The translations under genes were made by a program, and so were the position numbers. From FEN-1297 sp964498065 (GTDB lineage Bacteria > Bacteroidota > Ignavibacteria > Ignavibacteriales > Ignavibacteriaceae): a stretch of DNA of 64,000 bases. The notes beneath the pieces were generated by a model that was not told the origin of the DNA, searched no databases, and saw only the letters and a program-made list of their open reading frames with translations. Below, piece by piece: positions 52,655 to 62,112 of this stretch; position 1 is the stretch's first letter; each line of letters begins with the position of its first letter. The DNA lies in contig CAZCFZ010000018.1 of assembly GCA_964498065.1 (NCBI GenBank), positions 1-64,000 of the forward strand. Direction: 5' to 3'.

Positions 52655-53716
52655 TTACAATTTATTTTTTACGCTCTGCAAGCTGAATGTTTTGAAATTC
52701 CAGCCGCAGACAGGTTTACCTTCTTTTAAAAGAAAAACAGCAGGCGGGGAATCGGTTATTAAAGAAAAGAAAACATCATCACCGATCACTTTATATTCAA
52801 AATCAGAATTTATTTTTTTGAAGAAAATCGGTACTTCATCTTGAGTCCCGTATAACAACAAATATATTTCCGAAAACCCGCTTTCCTTTTCCAATCTCAC
52901 CAACTTTTTAGCAGTTTCTTCACATGAATTACATTCCATATCAAGAACTGCAATAATTTTTTCTCTGTTGTTTAACGAAATATTTTTATTCCCACTGAAA
53001 AGGATAGGTGAAGAAATAAATTTTGTAAGATACTTAGCAATATCAGGATCTATTGTCTTTAATCTTGCATTAACCAAACCGCCGGAGGCATTTCCGTTTT
53101 TTAACTTACCGGATTCTTTATTGCTGGAAAGATTATCATTCCTATCCCGAGAGAGATTAAAATTATTCCTATTATTCACCTCATATTCATTTCCGACATT
53201 TGGATTTACGAAGTTTACGGCATTACTTCTTACTGGCGATACTACAAACGATGCGATGAAAAATATAATAAAAGTCACGGATAGAGCCTGGTTGTTATAT
53301 TCATTGCCTGCCGATTTCAATTTTATTAAATAAATAAGCAGTAAAATTAAAATTGCATTTTTTAATAAAGCTTCCGGGGGTGTCATTTGAATTACCTGCC
53401 CGAAGCACCCGCAGTTTCCTCCAAATCCTTTTACCAGGATCGTAATTATCAGATCAAGACTGAAAATGGAAAGCAAAAAAATAGCAAAAGGAATGAAGAA
53501 ACTTTTTAAATTGTAATTAAGAAGGAACATAATTCCGGTAAAAATTTCTACCACAATTATGAATCTTGCAAATACAACTATCAGCAGCCAGTTGGTTATT
53601 CCATGGGCTAAAAGCTGCATTTCAAAATCTACTGCCGGAAATAATTTAACCGATCCTGAAAACACAAATAAAGAACCGATTAGAATTCTGATTATAACCG
53701 ATTTTTTAAGCCTCAT
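52655..53716 (-). CDS. MauE/DoxX-like membrane protein fused to a thioredoxin-like domain
   Basis: A 353-residue protein. The N-terminal half has four or five transmembrane helices with LIGSLFVFSGSVKLF and the GGNCGCFGQ motif of MauE-type proteins. After a linker of about 75 residues rich in Asn/Lys/Ser comes a thioredoxin-like domain (about 240-353). That domain has an AVLDMECNSCEETAKKLV active-site segment (CNSC) and a cis-Pro-like SPPAVFLL. It probably transfers reducing equivalents across the membrane for periplasmic disulfide exchange. No partner gene is adjacent; a nested palindrome lies just upstream. Confidence 0.78.
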   Translation of the reverse strand: MRLKKSVIIRILIGSLFVFSGSVKLFPAVDFEMQLLAHGITNWLLIVVFARFIIVVEIFTGIMFLLNYNLKSFFIPFAIFLLSIFSLDLIITILVKGFGGNCGCFGQVIQMTPPEALLKNAILILLLIYLIKLKSAGNEYNNQALSVTFIIFFIASFVVSPVRSNAVNFVNPNVGNEYEVNNRNNFNLSRDRNDNLSSNKESGKLKNGNASGGLVNARLKTIDPDIAKYLTKFISSPILFSGNKNISLNNREKIIAVLDMECNSCEETAKKLVRLEKESGFSEIYLLLYGTQDEVPIFFKKINSDFEYKVIGDDVFFSLITDSPPAVFLLKEGKPVCGWNFKTFSLQSVKNKL

Positions 53717-53789
53717 ATACTTTTATTTGCTCATTTAAATTTCAGATTAATAATCCGATGTTCGAAATAGATTTTATAACTTGTAAACT

Positions 53790-53884
53790 GTTAAAACGGT
53801 TGAATTATAAATAATTGTTTTCATTAACGCCGGGATTAATCCCGGCGTTAATGATATAAGGACTCAAATTGTAACCGTTTTAAC
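53790..53884. repeat. Nested palindrome: 34-base perfect palindrome inside 12-base inverted arms
   Basis: A perfect 34-base palindrome (53821-53854, core CGCCGGGATTAATCCCGGCG) sits between GTTAAAACGGTT (53790-53801) and its exact complement (53873-53884). It lies between the MFS gene end and the MauE-fusion start, with no coding capacity. Confidence 0.75.
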
Positions 53885-53957
53885 GATTTTAATATTAGTT
53901 TCTAACAACAGATATTAATTTTATTATAAATCATTAATCGAAATAACAATAATCTAT

Positions 53958-55562
53958 TTAAGCTGCTTTTATTTTAAATCCTTTTACCATCCACTTTTTA
54001 GCAAGTAATAAAGCAATAGGACTTATAATTGCAATAAAAGCATAAATTAGCCACATAATTTGGCTCCTCTCAGGTAATCCTAAACTGGGCTCAGGAACAT
54101 ATGTCGCAATAAAATATCCTGAATATAATCCGGTTATTAGTTTGGTTAAAAACCAGGGAAGCTGTCCTATTCCCATGTATGCGCCGACTTTCCCTTCAGG
54201 AGCAATTTCGGCTATCCACTGCAGGAACCTCGGCTGCCACATAGCTTCTCCAATTGCCGCAATTAAAACATAAGTTAAAAACAGATAAACATTCGGTCCG
54301 ATTGCCAGCAAAAACGTTGGTAATGCCATTACAAAAGTACCGTATATCATCATCTTATAGACATCGGCTTTTGCTGTTAGACCTGCAACCAAAGGAGCCA
54401 GGATGAATATTAATACAGGATTTATGTTTGAGAAAAATTCAAAGTAAGAACTAACTGTAGTTCCCGCAAATGCTCTGTCAAGATAGTAAGGGATTGTCAG
54501 CCAGTTATGAGCAAAAAGCGTTTGAACCGGAATTAATATGAAAATAAAAAACACAAATCTTTTATCTCTAAACGGATGTTCGGGCCTGTACCTTAAAAAT
54601 TCATACACGGAAATAATAAAAAATGCTATCCCGAGTATTAAAAAAGAGAATTTAACAGTTTCTGTCACTTTTAGATAATTTGAAGAATCAAGAGATAAAA
54701 TAAACAGGACAAAGAATAATAAAGTTAAAACCATATAAACAATTAGCGGGAAATTATTGATATGTTTCTTTTCAGGTTTCGGTTTGTTGGCTTCTTCTTC
54801 AACATCTTTATTGGAAGCCTTAAGAGAGGCTTCATAAGCTTTTTTATCTGCGCTTTTAGTAATTAATACTATTGTAAGAATTAATGAAATTGCAGTAAGG
54901 AAAACATATACCCAGAATACTGCAGCAAGGCCATTGGGAGGAAAAGTTTTAGACATATCGTGGCGGACCAGAGGAGAAATGAAACCCGAGAAAAAAGCAC
55001 CAAGGTTCATTAAACCGTATATAGCTCCGTAAGCGATTGGTGCCGTTTTAGGAGTTGTATACCTTTTAACTCCCGCGTAAGCTGCAGGCTGATAAAGTCC
55101 ATAGCCGACAACAATTAAAAACAGACCAAGGATTAAAACAAAAAACATCGGGCTTAAGAAACCATTGGCAAATGGGATTGTATTGGATAATGCAACCAAA
55201 ACCCGCCCGATTACCATCGACATAAATGCCAAAATTAAGGACGCCCGCACACCGATTTTATCGGAATATCCTCCAAGTACAACCATTGCCAGGGTAATGC
55301 CGCCCGTTACAAAGCTGTAAACCCATCCGGCTTGTAAATCGGAGAGACCGACATTTTCCGAACAAAACTTTCCCAGCACAGTTAATATTCCAAAATAAAC
55401 AAGACCTTCAATTACGTAAGGAACATTTACTCCCCAAAGTGCCCGCGGAGCTTTTACAAATGCAGTAAATGTTTCCCCCAATTCTTTAAAAGCATCTCTG
55501 AATATTTCCGAAATATTTTTCGATTTTATTTCTTCTTTTGGCGCTTCATTGGTTTCAGGCAT
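53958..55562 (-). CDS. MFS transporter, POT/PTR-like
   Basis: A 534-residue membrane protein with 12 or more helices. The MFS motif A GGYSDKIGVRASLILAF lies near residue 95, with YGLYQPAAYAGVKRYT, YGLMNLGAFFSG and a long cytosolic loop of charged residues (about 240-262). The topology and the loop resemble proton-coupled peptide transporters, but the ExxER motif of true POT proteins is not seen. Its substrate is unknown. It follows the methyltransferase gene by 30 bases. Confidence 0.78.
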   Translation of the reverse strand: MPETNEAPKEEIKSKNISEIFRDAFKELGETFTAFVKAPRALWGVNVPYVIEGLVYFGILTVLGKFCSENVGLSDLQAGWVYSFVTGGITLAMVVLGGYSDKIGVRASLILAFMSMVIGRVLVALSNTIPFANGFLSPMFFVLILGLFLIVVGYGLYQPAAYAGVKRYTTPKTAPIAYGAIYGLMNLGAFFSGFISPLVRHDMSKTFPPNGLAAVFWVYVFLTAISLILTIVLITKSADKKAYEASLKASNKDVEEEANKPKPEKKHINNFPLIVYMVLTLLFFVLFILSLDSSNYLKVTETVKFSFLILGIAFFIISVYEFLRYRPEHPFRDKRFVFFIFILIPVQTLFAHNWLTIPYYLDRAFAGTTVSSYFEFFSNINPVLIFILAPLVAGLTAKADVYKMMIYGTFVMALPTFLLAIGPNVYLFLTYVLIAAIGEAMWQPRFLQWIAEIAPEGKVGAYMGIGQLPWFLTKLITGLYSGYFIATYVPEPSLGLPERSQIMWLIYAFIAIISPIALLLAKKWMVKGFKIKAA

Positions 55563-55592
55563 AAATTCTCCATTTAATATTGAGTTTAAATT

Positions 55593-56204
55593 TTATTTTG
55601 CCAAAACAATATGTGATGTTAACGGACGATTTTTTATTTCCTTTTCAATCTCAAAATTATTTTCTTTAATAAGTGAAGTAATTCCACCGTTATACACAAA
55701 CAATCTAAAATTTTTATAATGATCTCTACCTGCAGCAAACTCCACAGCTTCATTTAATAAATTCCATGTCCCCCTAACTCTGGGGACAAGATAATCACCG
55801 ATAATAATTTTATTCGCAATATCATGTATGGTATTTAAAAAACTATTTCTTTCATTAACCGGGATTTCATGAATTACATAAGTAATAACAGCATAATCAA
55901 AACGCCGATTATTTTTAATTAAATCCGAGGCACTTCCATGTATAAATTCAACATTACTTAGATGGGTTTTATTTAAATGATTTAAAGCGGTTTTAATATT
56001 TTTTGAAGAAAGGTCGATCCCCGTAACGGATGTGCATTTGTGAGCTAACTGAAAGTCAAGCCTGCCGGTACCGCAGCCGATATCGACAACAGAACTGTTG
56101 TCAACTATTAAAGATGAAATAATTGCAAACATTGTATCCTGGTTTGGAGCAATCAGTTTATCGTAAAACCAGCCGTCGTACCAATGCTTTTTATCGAACT
56201 GCAT
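55593..56204 (-). CDS. Class I SAM-dependent methyltransferase (UbiE-like)
   Basis: A 203-residue protein with motif I VVDIGCGTGRLDFQLAHK (about 37-54), acidic GIDLSS, and FDYAVITYVIHEIP. No membrane segment is present. The overall layout is that of small-molecule methyltransferases of the UbiE/MenG type, but the substrate is unknown. It is the first gene of a probable two-gene transcript with the MFS transporter. Confidence 0.83.
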   Translation of the reverse strand: MQFDKKHWYDGWFYDKLIAPNQDTMFAIISSLIVDNSSVVDIGCGTGRLDFQLAHKCTSVTGIDLSSKNIKTALNHLNKTHLSNVEFIHGSASDLIKNNRRFDYAVITYVIHEIPVNERNSFLNTIHDIANKIIIGDYLVPRVRGTWNLLNEAVEFAAGRDHYKNFRLFVYNGGITSLIKENNFEIEKEIKNRPLTSHIVLAK

Positions 56205-56518
56205 TATTCCCCGATTTAATCATACAATAGGATATAATTCAATATTTATAAATACAATTTTCTAACCCTTTCCCCTATTTTTATAATTGTAAACTTAACT
56301 TAATCCTGTAATAATTAAAATACTTTTCAATTAATATTTTATAAACAGTTTGCTTTTGCATATTTCTTAAATTTATTCTGTTTATTAACGACATAATTAT
56401 GCCGCAAGTCTTTAAATTAAGTAATAAGCCTTTCGGATTAATCTTTTACTCTGCTGTCCCTGGAGTAAATATCAATTAGTATTCCGCTGTAATGGTCGAA
56501 CAAATGAATAAATTTTTC
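56205..56518. other. Intergenic region, no gene seen
   Basis: About 314 AT-rich bases lie upstream of the methyltransferase gene and after the stop of the PLP enzyme gene (both minus strand). No hairpin or RNA signature was noticed. Confidence 0.35.
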
Positions 56519-57637
56519 TTATTTAGATAATGCTTGCACAAGGTCATGGATTAAATCATCGGGATGTTCCAGACCGATTGACAACCTTAAAAGATTTTGC
56601 GGTGTTTTTGTTCCATCTCCTTCTACAGATGCACGATGCTCGATTAAGCTTTCAGGTCCGCCCAGACTTGTTGCTCTTGTAAATAATTTTACTTTCGATG
56701 CGGCTTTCATTGCTGCTTCTTTATCTCCTTTAACTTCAAATGAAATCATACCCCCGTAAAGCTTCATCTGCATTGAAGCTATAGGATGGCCGGGATGTTT
56801 CGGCAATCCCGGATAATATACTTTAGATACAGACCGATGCTTATTAAGAAATTCGGCAATCTGCATTGCACTTTCGGACTGTGTGCGAATTCTAATCGGC
56901 AGTGTTTGGATTCCTCTTAATGTCAGCCAGCATTCAAACGGAGAGGGAACAGCACCCCCGGTTTTTTGAATGTCACTAATTTTTTTGAACAATTCGTTAT
57001 TTGCTTTTGAAACAACCGCGCCTCCTAAAACATCACTATGACCACTTATGTATTTAGTAGTTGCATGAATTATCAGATCAACACCGAATTCAAATGGCGA
57101 TTGTAAAACCGGCGTAGCCCATGTATTATCACAAACAACAACGGCTCCTGCTTTATGCGCTAAATCCGAAATTTTTTTTAAATCAATAATTTTTAATAAC
57201 GGATTTGACGGAGTTTCAACCCAGATGATTTTGGTATTTTTTTTAATTGTCGATTTCAGTTTGGCCAAGTTAGTCATCTCAACAAAATTTGATTTGATAC
57301 CCCATTTATCAAACTGCTTAATTAATTTTCTTGTACCATGATAAATATCATCGGATAAGATTACATGATCTCCGGGAGTTAAAGATTGAAAAATGCTCAT
57401 TGCAGCAGCGGAACCGGAAGAAAAGGCTGCAGCAGTTTCGCCACCTTCCAGGGATGCAAGGCATTTTTCCAGAGATTCTCTATTGGGATTATTGTTTCGC
57501 GAATAATTATATCCCTTCGGATAATCACCATCAGCTTCACGTTCAAATGTAGTTGTTAAATGTATAGGAGGAGTAACAGCACCGGTTGCCGGATCAACAT
57601 TTCTTCCCGCATGAACAGAGATAGTTTCAATTCTCAT
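56519..57637 (-). CDS. Trans-sulfuration PLP-dependent enzyme (cystathionine gamma-synthase/lyase family)
   Basis: ATG codons at 57643 and 57637 are in frame; the second has AGG at better spacing, giving 372 residues. The family signature is complete: ETISVHAGRNVDPATGAVTP, FSSGSAAAMS, VVCDNTWATP and the PLP lysine in HATTKYISGHSDVLGG. The C-terminus has SLGGPESLIEHRASV. These enzymes exchange or cleave the C-gamma bond of O-acylhomoserine, cystathionine or methionine. The exact reaction cannot be told from the sequence. The gene appears monocistronic. Confidence 0.92.
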   Translation of the reverse strand: MRIETISVHAGRNVDPATGAVTPPIHLTTTFEREADGDYPKGYNYSRNNNPNRESLEKCLASLEGGETAAAFSSGSAAAMSIFQSLTPGDHVILSDDIYHGTRKLIKQFDKWGIKSNFVEMTNLAKLKSTIKKNTKIIWVETPSNPLLKIIDLKKISDLAHKAGAVVVCDNTWATPVLQSPFEFGVDLIIHATTKYISGHSDVLGGAVVSKANNELFKKISDIQKTGGAVPSPFECWLTLRGIQTLPIRIRTQSESAMQIAEFLNKHRSVSKVYYPGLPKHPGHPIASMQMKLYGGMISFEVKGDKEAAMKAASKVKLFTRATSLGGPESLIEHRASVEGDGTKTPQNLLRLSIGLEHPDDLIHDLVQALSK

Positions 57638-57794
57638 AAACATCCTAAAGAAAATCGGAATGGAATTTTGATGTGTAAAATAATAAATGAATTAATAAAA
57701 TGTGTTATTAGTTAGACGAGTAATTCTGCAGTATATCTGTCCCAAGTAAGCAATAACATGCCTATAAAAGTAAATATTAATAATGTTTTAATGT

Positions 57795-57965
57795 CATCCC
57801 TACGGGATTTTTGATTTATCTGTTTGTTATTTTAGAATAATTTCACGCCTTCGGCGTTTAGTATAAAAGCCCTTCCAAAGGAATGCCTTTGGCAGAAGGG
57901 CTGGAATTATTATAATTAGGTTGTAAGGCAATATTGTTTTTAATCTCGTAGGGATGAAATTATTC
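57795..57965. repeat. Composite palindromic element with nested inverted repeats
   Basis: Inverted pairs are CATCCCTACG (57795) with CGTAGGGATG (57947-57956) and GAATAATTTCA (57835-57845) with TGAAATTATTC (57955-57965). Inside are hairpins ACGCC-TTC-GGCGT (57845-57857) and AGCCCTTC/GAAGGGCT (57868-57902). It occupies the 450-base gap between the PLP enzyme gene and the thioredoxin-like gene, with no open frame of note. Confidence 0.6.
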
Positions 57966-58049
57966 TTTTATGGATCTTTGATCTCCTTCGATTATTTAAT
58001 AAACAAATTTTTTGTTACTGACTTATTTCAGACATCAATGTTCCGAAAT

Positions 58050-58084
58050 GGAAAAGGCATACAGCAACAAAAATTGCCGTATGC
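58050..58084 (-). terminator. Rho-independent terminator of the thioredoxin-like gene
   Basis: A stem of 11 pairs (58074-58084 with 58057-58067, arm GCATACGGCAA on the minus strand, one G-U) and a 6-base loop is followed by CTTTTC. It begins 10 bases past the stop codon at 58094. Confidence 0.75.
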
Positions 58085-58093
58085 ATAGTAAAA

Positions 58094-58705
58094 TTATTCT
58101 TGCTCTACTTTTGAAAGTATTTCTTGAAATTCTGCTTCAATTTCTTTCCCCCGGTTTCTTCCATACCATAAATGAAGCTTTTCATCAAGTTCAGGTTTTA
58201 CAATTCCCTCACTTTTCCACTGAACGATTAATTCTTGAGCTGCTTTAGGTCTTGGTCCCCACATAAACAATTCATTGCCTTCCAAATCGAACGCTATAAG
58301 TTTGGGTATACTTTTAGTTCCGTTAGTCAAATATAAATCCATAATGTCATTGTTTGCATCCCTAAGAATTATACGTAAATCAATATTTGTATTTAATAAC
58401 GCCAACTTAGCAATGTAAGGAAGATTTTGAGCTGAATCGCCGCACAATGCTTCCGTAATAACCATCCATATTTGTTTTTCTTTAATATTTTCAATCTCAG
58501 CTTTTAGCTCTTCGGATACCTCATAGCTTTTTTTAATTCTTTGAGTTCTTTGAAAATTTAATTTTTTATATTCGAAAGATACTTTTTCATTATCATTTAA
58601 TTGTTCCGGATTAGTATTATTCACTTCATCTTTAAATTTTCCTATATACTCATTATATGTTAATCCGTTATGCGGGCGTTTATCCTTAAAAAATTGCGGT
58701 ACCAT
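58094..58705 (-). CDS. Thioredoxin-like family protein
   Basis: The frame extends upstream to 58762, but the ATG at 58705 has AGGAG 8 bases before it and begins with the family sequence MVPQFFKDKRPHNG, giving 203 residues. The N-terminal half is helical (about 1-80). The thioredoxin-like part (about 80-170) has WMVITEALCGDSAQNLP, where a canonical CXXC is reduced to a single cysteine, and a TKSIPKLIAFD segment with the cis-proline. It is cytosolic. With only one cysteine it cannot do ordinary dithiol exchange; it may be a chaperone or monothiol redox protein. Confidence 0.75.
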   Translation of the reverse strand: MVPQFFKDKRPHNGLTYNEYIGKFKDEVNNTNPEQLNDNEKVSFEYKKLNFQRTQRIKKSYEVSEELKAEIENIKEKQIWMVITEALCGDSAQNLPYIAKLALLNTNIDLRIILRDANNDIMDLYLTNGTKSIPKLIAFDLEGNELFMWGPRPKAAQELIVQWKSEGIVKPELDEKLHLWYGRNRGKEIEAEFQEILSKVEQE

Positions 58706-58853
58706 TATTTTACTCCTAAATTTTCGTAATTCACAATACAATTTATCATATAATGACAACAATTGATGCCATTCATTTTATATTTGACGCTCAAATAGAC
58801 AAAAGGATTCATAATTTCATGTTATTTTTATTCTAGTATATCAATTAGGATGG

Positions 58854-59549
58854 TTAAATATTTGTGCTATTTTTCAATTCTTTTCTAAGCGATTTATAAC
58901 CGGGACAATATTCTTCAACCAATTTCCAAAATCTTTTTGAATGGTTCATTTCTCTTAGATGGCAGAGCTCATGTATAATCACATAGTCGATTATTTCTTT
59001 TTTAAATTGCATCAGTTTAAAATTGAAAGATAAGTTTCGATTGCCTGAGCAGCTTCCCCACCTGGTTTTTTGTCCTCTGATTGTAATTTTATTTATCCTA
59101 AAATTATACTTTTTTGATAATTCATATGTACGTTTAATCAAATAATAATTTGCCTGCTCTCTAAGCCATGTATCATAAATCGTATTTATCTTTAAATGAC
59201 TTCCCGATGGACTTGAAATCAGTAATCCGGTATTCGTAAAAATCATGGAATGATCTTTTTGAAACAGAGTGTATTCTTGTCTTACCGGAATTTCTTTGCC
59301 GAGATATAAAAATCTTTCTTTATTAATTACCGCAGTTCGTAAATGTTTTTTAATCCAGTCGGATTTACTAATCAAAAAAGCTTCTGCTTCAGAAAGTTTA
59401 CAACGTCTGGGAATAATTAATTCAAGTTCATTTTGGTTGGAAATTTGAATTCGAAGATATCTAGCTCTTTTACTATAACGAATGTTGTAAGAAATTCTTT
59501 CTTGATTAATTTCTATAGACTTAACTGATGAGGAATCCGGTTTTTTCAA
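58854..59549 (-). CDS. YgjP-like zinc metalloprotease family protein (DUF45)
   Basis: The only usable start in the frame is a TTG at 59549, giving 231 residues; no ATG occurs before about residue 100 and the ribosome site is weak. The metal-binding motif is IIHELCHLREMNHSKRFW (HEL-x-H with a second His downstream). RGQKTRWGSCSGNRNLSFN is the family signature preceding it. Members of this family (YgjP/WLM-like) are single-domain zinc proteases, often near DNA-repair or restriction genes elsewhere. Here it follows cysS by 52 bases and may share its transcript. Confidence 0.85.
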   Translation of the reverse strand: MKKPDSSSVKSIEINQERISYNIRYSKRARYLRIQISNQNELELIIPRRCKLSEAEAFLISKSDWIKKHLRTAVINKERFLYLGKEIPVRQEYTLFQKDHSMIFTNTGLLISSPSGSHLKINTIYDTWLREQANYYLIKRTYELSKKYNFRINKITIRGQKTRWGSCSGNRNLSFNFKLMQFKKEIIDYVIIHELCHLREMNHSKRFWKLVEEYCPGYKSLRKELKNSTNI

Positions 59550-59601
59550 TATTAATTAGCACTCTATTAATTCAACAAAAAAATTAAATGAATTATAATA
59601 T

Positions 59602-61017
59602 TCATTTAGATTTTTTATAAGTCGTTTTTCCCTTCCCATCCTGTAAAATTATACCCAAGGACTTAAGCTCATCTCTTATTTTATCTGAGAGAGAATAATT
59701 CTTATTCTGCTTAGCTTCCGTTCTCAGTTTAATTAAAAGTTCAATAAGATCATTTTCCAGTTCGCCGTTACCTTGATTGGTATTCATCCGAAAGTCAATA
59801 ATCCCTAACACATTTTCAGCAGTTTTCTTTAAAAATTCTTTCACATTTTCATAAAACTTAACATCTATATTTTCGTTTTCGGAAATGGCTTTATTTACTT
59901 CACGTACAAAATCAAAAATTACGGCAGTAGCCTGAGGAGTATTAAAATCATCATCCATGGCATCTTCAAAATCTTTTTTGAATTTTTCAATATTAAGCTG
60001 CGGAATAACTCCTTCACTTTTATTTTGCTTTAATTCATCTTCTATTTTATAGGCCAGGTTTTTAAGCTTTTCAAGTCCTTTACCGGCCGATGACAATAAA
60101 TCTTCACTAAAGTTTAGCGGTCCTGCATAATGAGTCTGTGCAAATGCAAGTCTAACAGCTTCTGCAGAATGCACTTTAACTATATCTCTTGCCGTAAAAA
60201 AATTTCCTAAAGATTTTGACATCTTTTCATCATTAATATTTAAAAAGCCAAAGTGAATCCAGTAATTGACAAATTTCTTTCCGTTAGCAGCTTCACTTTG
60301 AGCAATTTCATTTTCATGATGCGGAAAGATTAAATCATTACCTCCGGCATGAATATCAAAAGTTTCGCCGAGATGTTTGCAGCTCATTGCAGAGCATTCT
60401 ATATGCCAGCCTGGACGGCCTTTACCCCAGGGACTATCCCAGAACGGTTCCCCGGGTTTTGCTTTCTTCCACAATGCAAAATCGAGAGGGTTGTGTTTTT
60501 CTTCGTTAATTTCAATTCTTGCACCGGATTCAAGTTCCTCAATATTTTTACCGCTAAGTTTGCCGTATTCATCAAACTTAGTTACATCATAAAAAACATT
60601 CCCGTTTATATTATAAGCCGAACCGTTTTTAATCAGCTTTTCAATCAAAGAAATCATTTCTTCCATATTCTCGGTTGCCCTTGGGAATATTGTTGCCTTT
60701 TTGATTTTCAATTTCTCAATATCTTCTAAGAAAGCATTTATAAATTTTTGAGCGACCTGCTTCGAATCTATCTTCTCCGAAATTGCTTTTTTTATAATTT
60801 TATCGTCAACATCGGTTAGATTCATAACATATTTTACATTATAGCCTTTATACTCGAGGTATTTCCTGATTATATCCGACATTATAAATGATCTCGCATT
60901 CCCTATATGAAAATAATCGTACACTGTAGGTCCGCAGACATACATATTAATATTCGTTGGATTTATGGGTTTAAATTCTTCTTTTTTTCTTGTTAATGTA
61001 TTATAAATTAAAAGCAT
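59602..61017 (-). CDS. cysS: Cysteinyl-tRNA synthetase
   Basis: A 471-residue class I synthetase. HIGN-type signature YDYFHIGNARSF (about 32-45), C28 (MYVCGPT) and the Cys/His cluster WHIECSAM plus GGNDLIFPHHENE provide the zinc and substrate site. KMSKSLGNF is the ATP-binding loop (about 265-273). The C-terminal anticodon-binding domain is present and of normal length. It charges tRNA-Cys. The gene lies 105 bases downstream of the rluD-type gene on the same strand. Confidence 0.97.
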   Translation of the reverse strand: MLLIYNTLTRKKEEFKPINPTNINMYVCGPTVYDYFHIGNARSFIMSDIIRKYLEYKGYNVKYVMNLTDVDDKIIKKAISEKIDSKQVAQKFINAFLEDIEKLKIKKATIFPRATENMEEMISLIEKLIKNGSAYNINGNVFYDVTKFDEYGKLSGKNIEELESGARIEINEEKHNPLDFALWKKAKPGEPFWDSPWGKGRPGWHIECSAMSCKHLGETFDIHAGGNDLIFPHHENEIAQSEAANGKKFVNYWIHFGFLNINDEKMSKSLGNFFTARDIVKVHSAEAVRLAFAQTHYAGPLNFSEDLLSSAGKGLEKLKNLAYKIEDELKQNKSEGVIPQLNIEKFKKDFEDAMDDDFNTPQATAVIFDFVREVNKAISENENIDVKFYENVKEFLKKTAENVLGIIDFRMNTNQGNGELENDLIELLIKLRTEAKQNKNYSLSDKIRDELKSLGIILQDGKGKTTYKKSK

Positions 61018-61122
61018 AACTTTCTTTAATTAATGGGTGAATTTCTAATTACAAACTTACTAATTATGATGATAATTATTTTTAAAACTAATTCACTTTA
61101 ATACTTAATTTATATACGGAAC

Positions 61123-62112
61123 TTAATTACCTGCTATTCTCAATTTTTCCAATAGCCGAACCATATCTTCCGGAAGATCGGAATCAAATCGAACAAATTG
61201 TTTTGAATGCGGATGAATAAAGCCAAGCGTTTTTGCGTGAAGCGCCTGTCGCGGCATTATTTCCAGCAGATTTTGTACCCTGCTTTTTATTTTAGGAAGA
61301 TTCGATCCGTAAACTATATGTCTTCCTCCATATGTAGGATCGCCAAATACGGGATGCCCGGTACCGGATAAATGTACGCGGATCTGGTGAGTTCTGCCCG
61401 TTTTTAAATTTAGTTTTAATAATGACGCGAATTCAAACTCTTCAAGAATTTCATAAAAAGTAGCGGCACTCTTTCCTTCATTTGAACTTACGGCAAATTT
61501 TTTTCGGTCTGATTTACTTCGCGCAATATTTAGATTTATTTCTCCTTTCCTTTCTTTAAACAAACCCCAGGCAACCGCCCAATATTCTCTTTCGATCGAA
61601 TGCTTGGAAAATTGCTCCGCCAGTTTCGCATGCGTCCAATCATCCTTTGCAACAACAAGGAGGCCGCTTGTATCTTTATCAATACGATGAACAATTCCCG
61701 GGCGTCCCTGTTCATTTAAATTGCTTAACTTTTGAGAATGATAAAGCAAAGCATTAACCAAAGTACCCGTATAATTTGCATATGCCGGATGCGCTACCAT
61801 CCCGGCCGGCTTATTCACTATAAGCAAATACTCATCTTCATAAATAATATTTAGGGGAATTTCTTCCGGTTCGGCTTCTTCCGGGCGGGGAGTAATAGGT
61901 ATGGCAGCTTCTATTACATCGCCCGGCTGAACTTTATAATTCTGCTTTACATAATTTTTATTTACGGTTACGAGATTTGCTTCAATTAGTTTTTGGACTT
62001 TAGAGCGGGTAGCATTTTCAAGACTGTTTACTAAGAATAGATCGAGGCGTTCCTTCTTCTTCCCTTCAGGAATTACTATCCGGTATTTCTTTTCCTTTAT
62101 CAGGTTCGCCAT
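61123..62112 (-). CDS. RluA/RluD-family pseudouridine synthase
   Basis: A 329-residue protein. An N-terminal S4 RNA-binding domain covers about 18-80 (ERLDLFLVNSLENATRSKVQ, NYVKQNYKVQPGD). The catalytic domain has IVHRIDKDTSGLLVVAK (the catalytic aspartate lies in DKDTSG), LKTGRTHQIRVHL and GDPTYGG. It converts uridine to pseudouridine in 23S rRNA; the RluD type is the best match by layout. The start overlaps the 3' end of lspA copy 2 by 47 bases. Confidence 0.92.
   Translation of the reverse strand: MANLIKEKKYRIVIPEGKKKERLDLFLVNSLENATRSKVQKLIEANLVTVNKNYVKQNYKVQPGDVIEAAIPITPRPEEAEPEEIPLNIIYEDEYLLIVNKPAGMVAHPAYANYTGTLVNALLYHSQKLSNLNEQGRPGIVHRIDKDTSGLLVVAKDDWTHAKLAEQFSKHSIEREYWAVAWGLFKERKGEINLNIARSKSDRKKFAVSSNEGKSAATFYEILEEFEFASLLKLNLKTGRTHQIRVHLSGTGHPVFGDPTYGGRHIVYGSNLPKIKSRVQNLLEIMPRQALHAKTLGFIHPHSKQFVRFDSDLPEDMVRLLEKLRIAGN

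Noticed and set aside
60349..60729. 126-codon open frame opposite cysS
   Set aside because: Falls inside the synthetase coding region without any recognisable feature.
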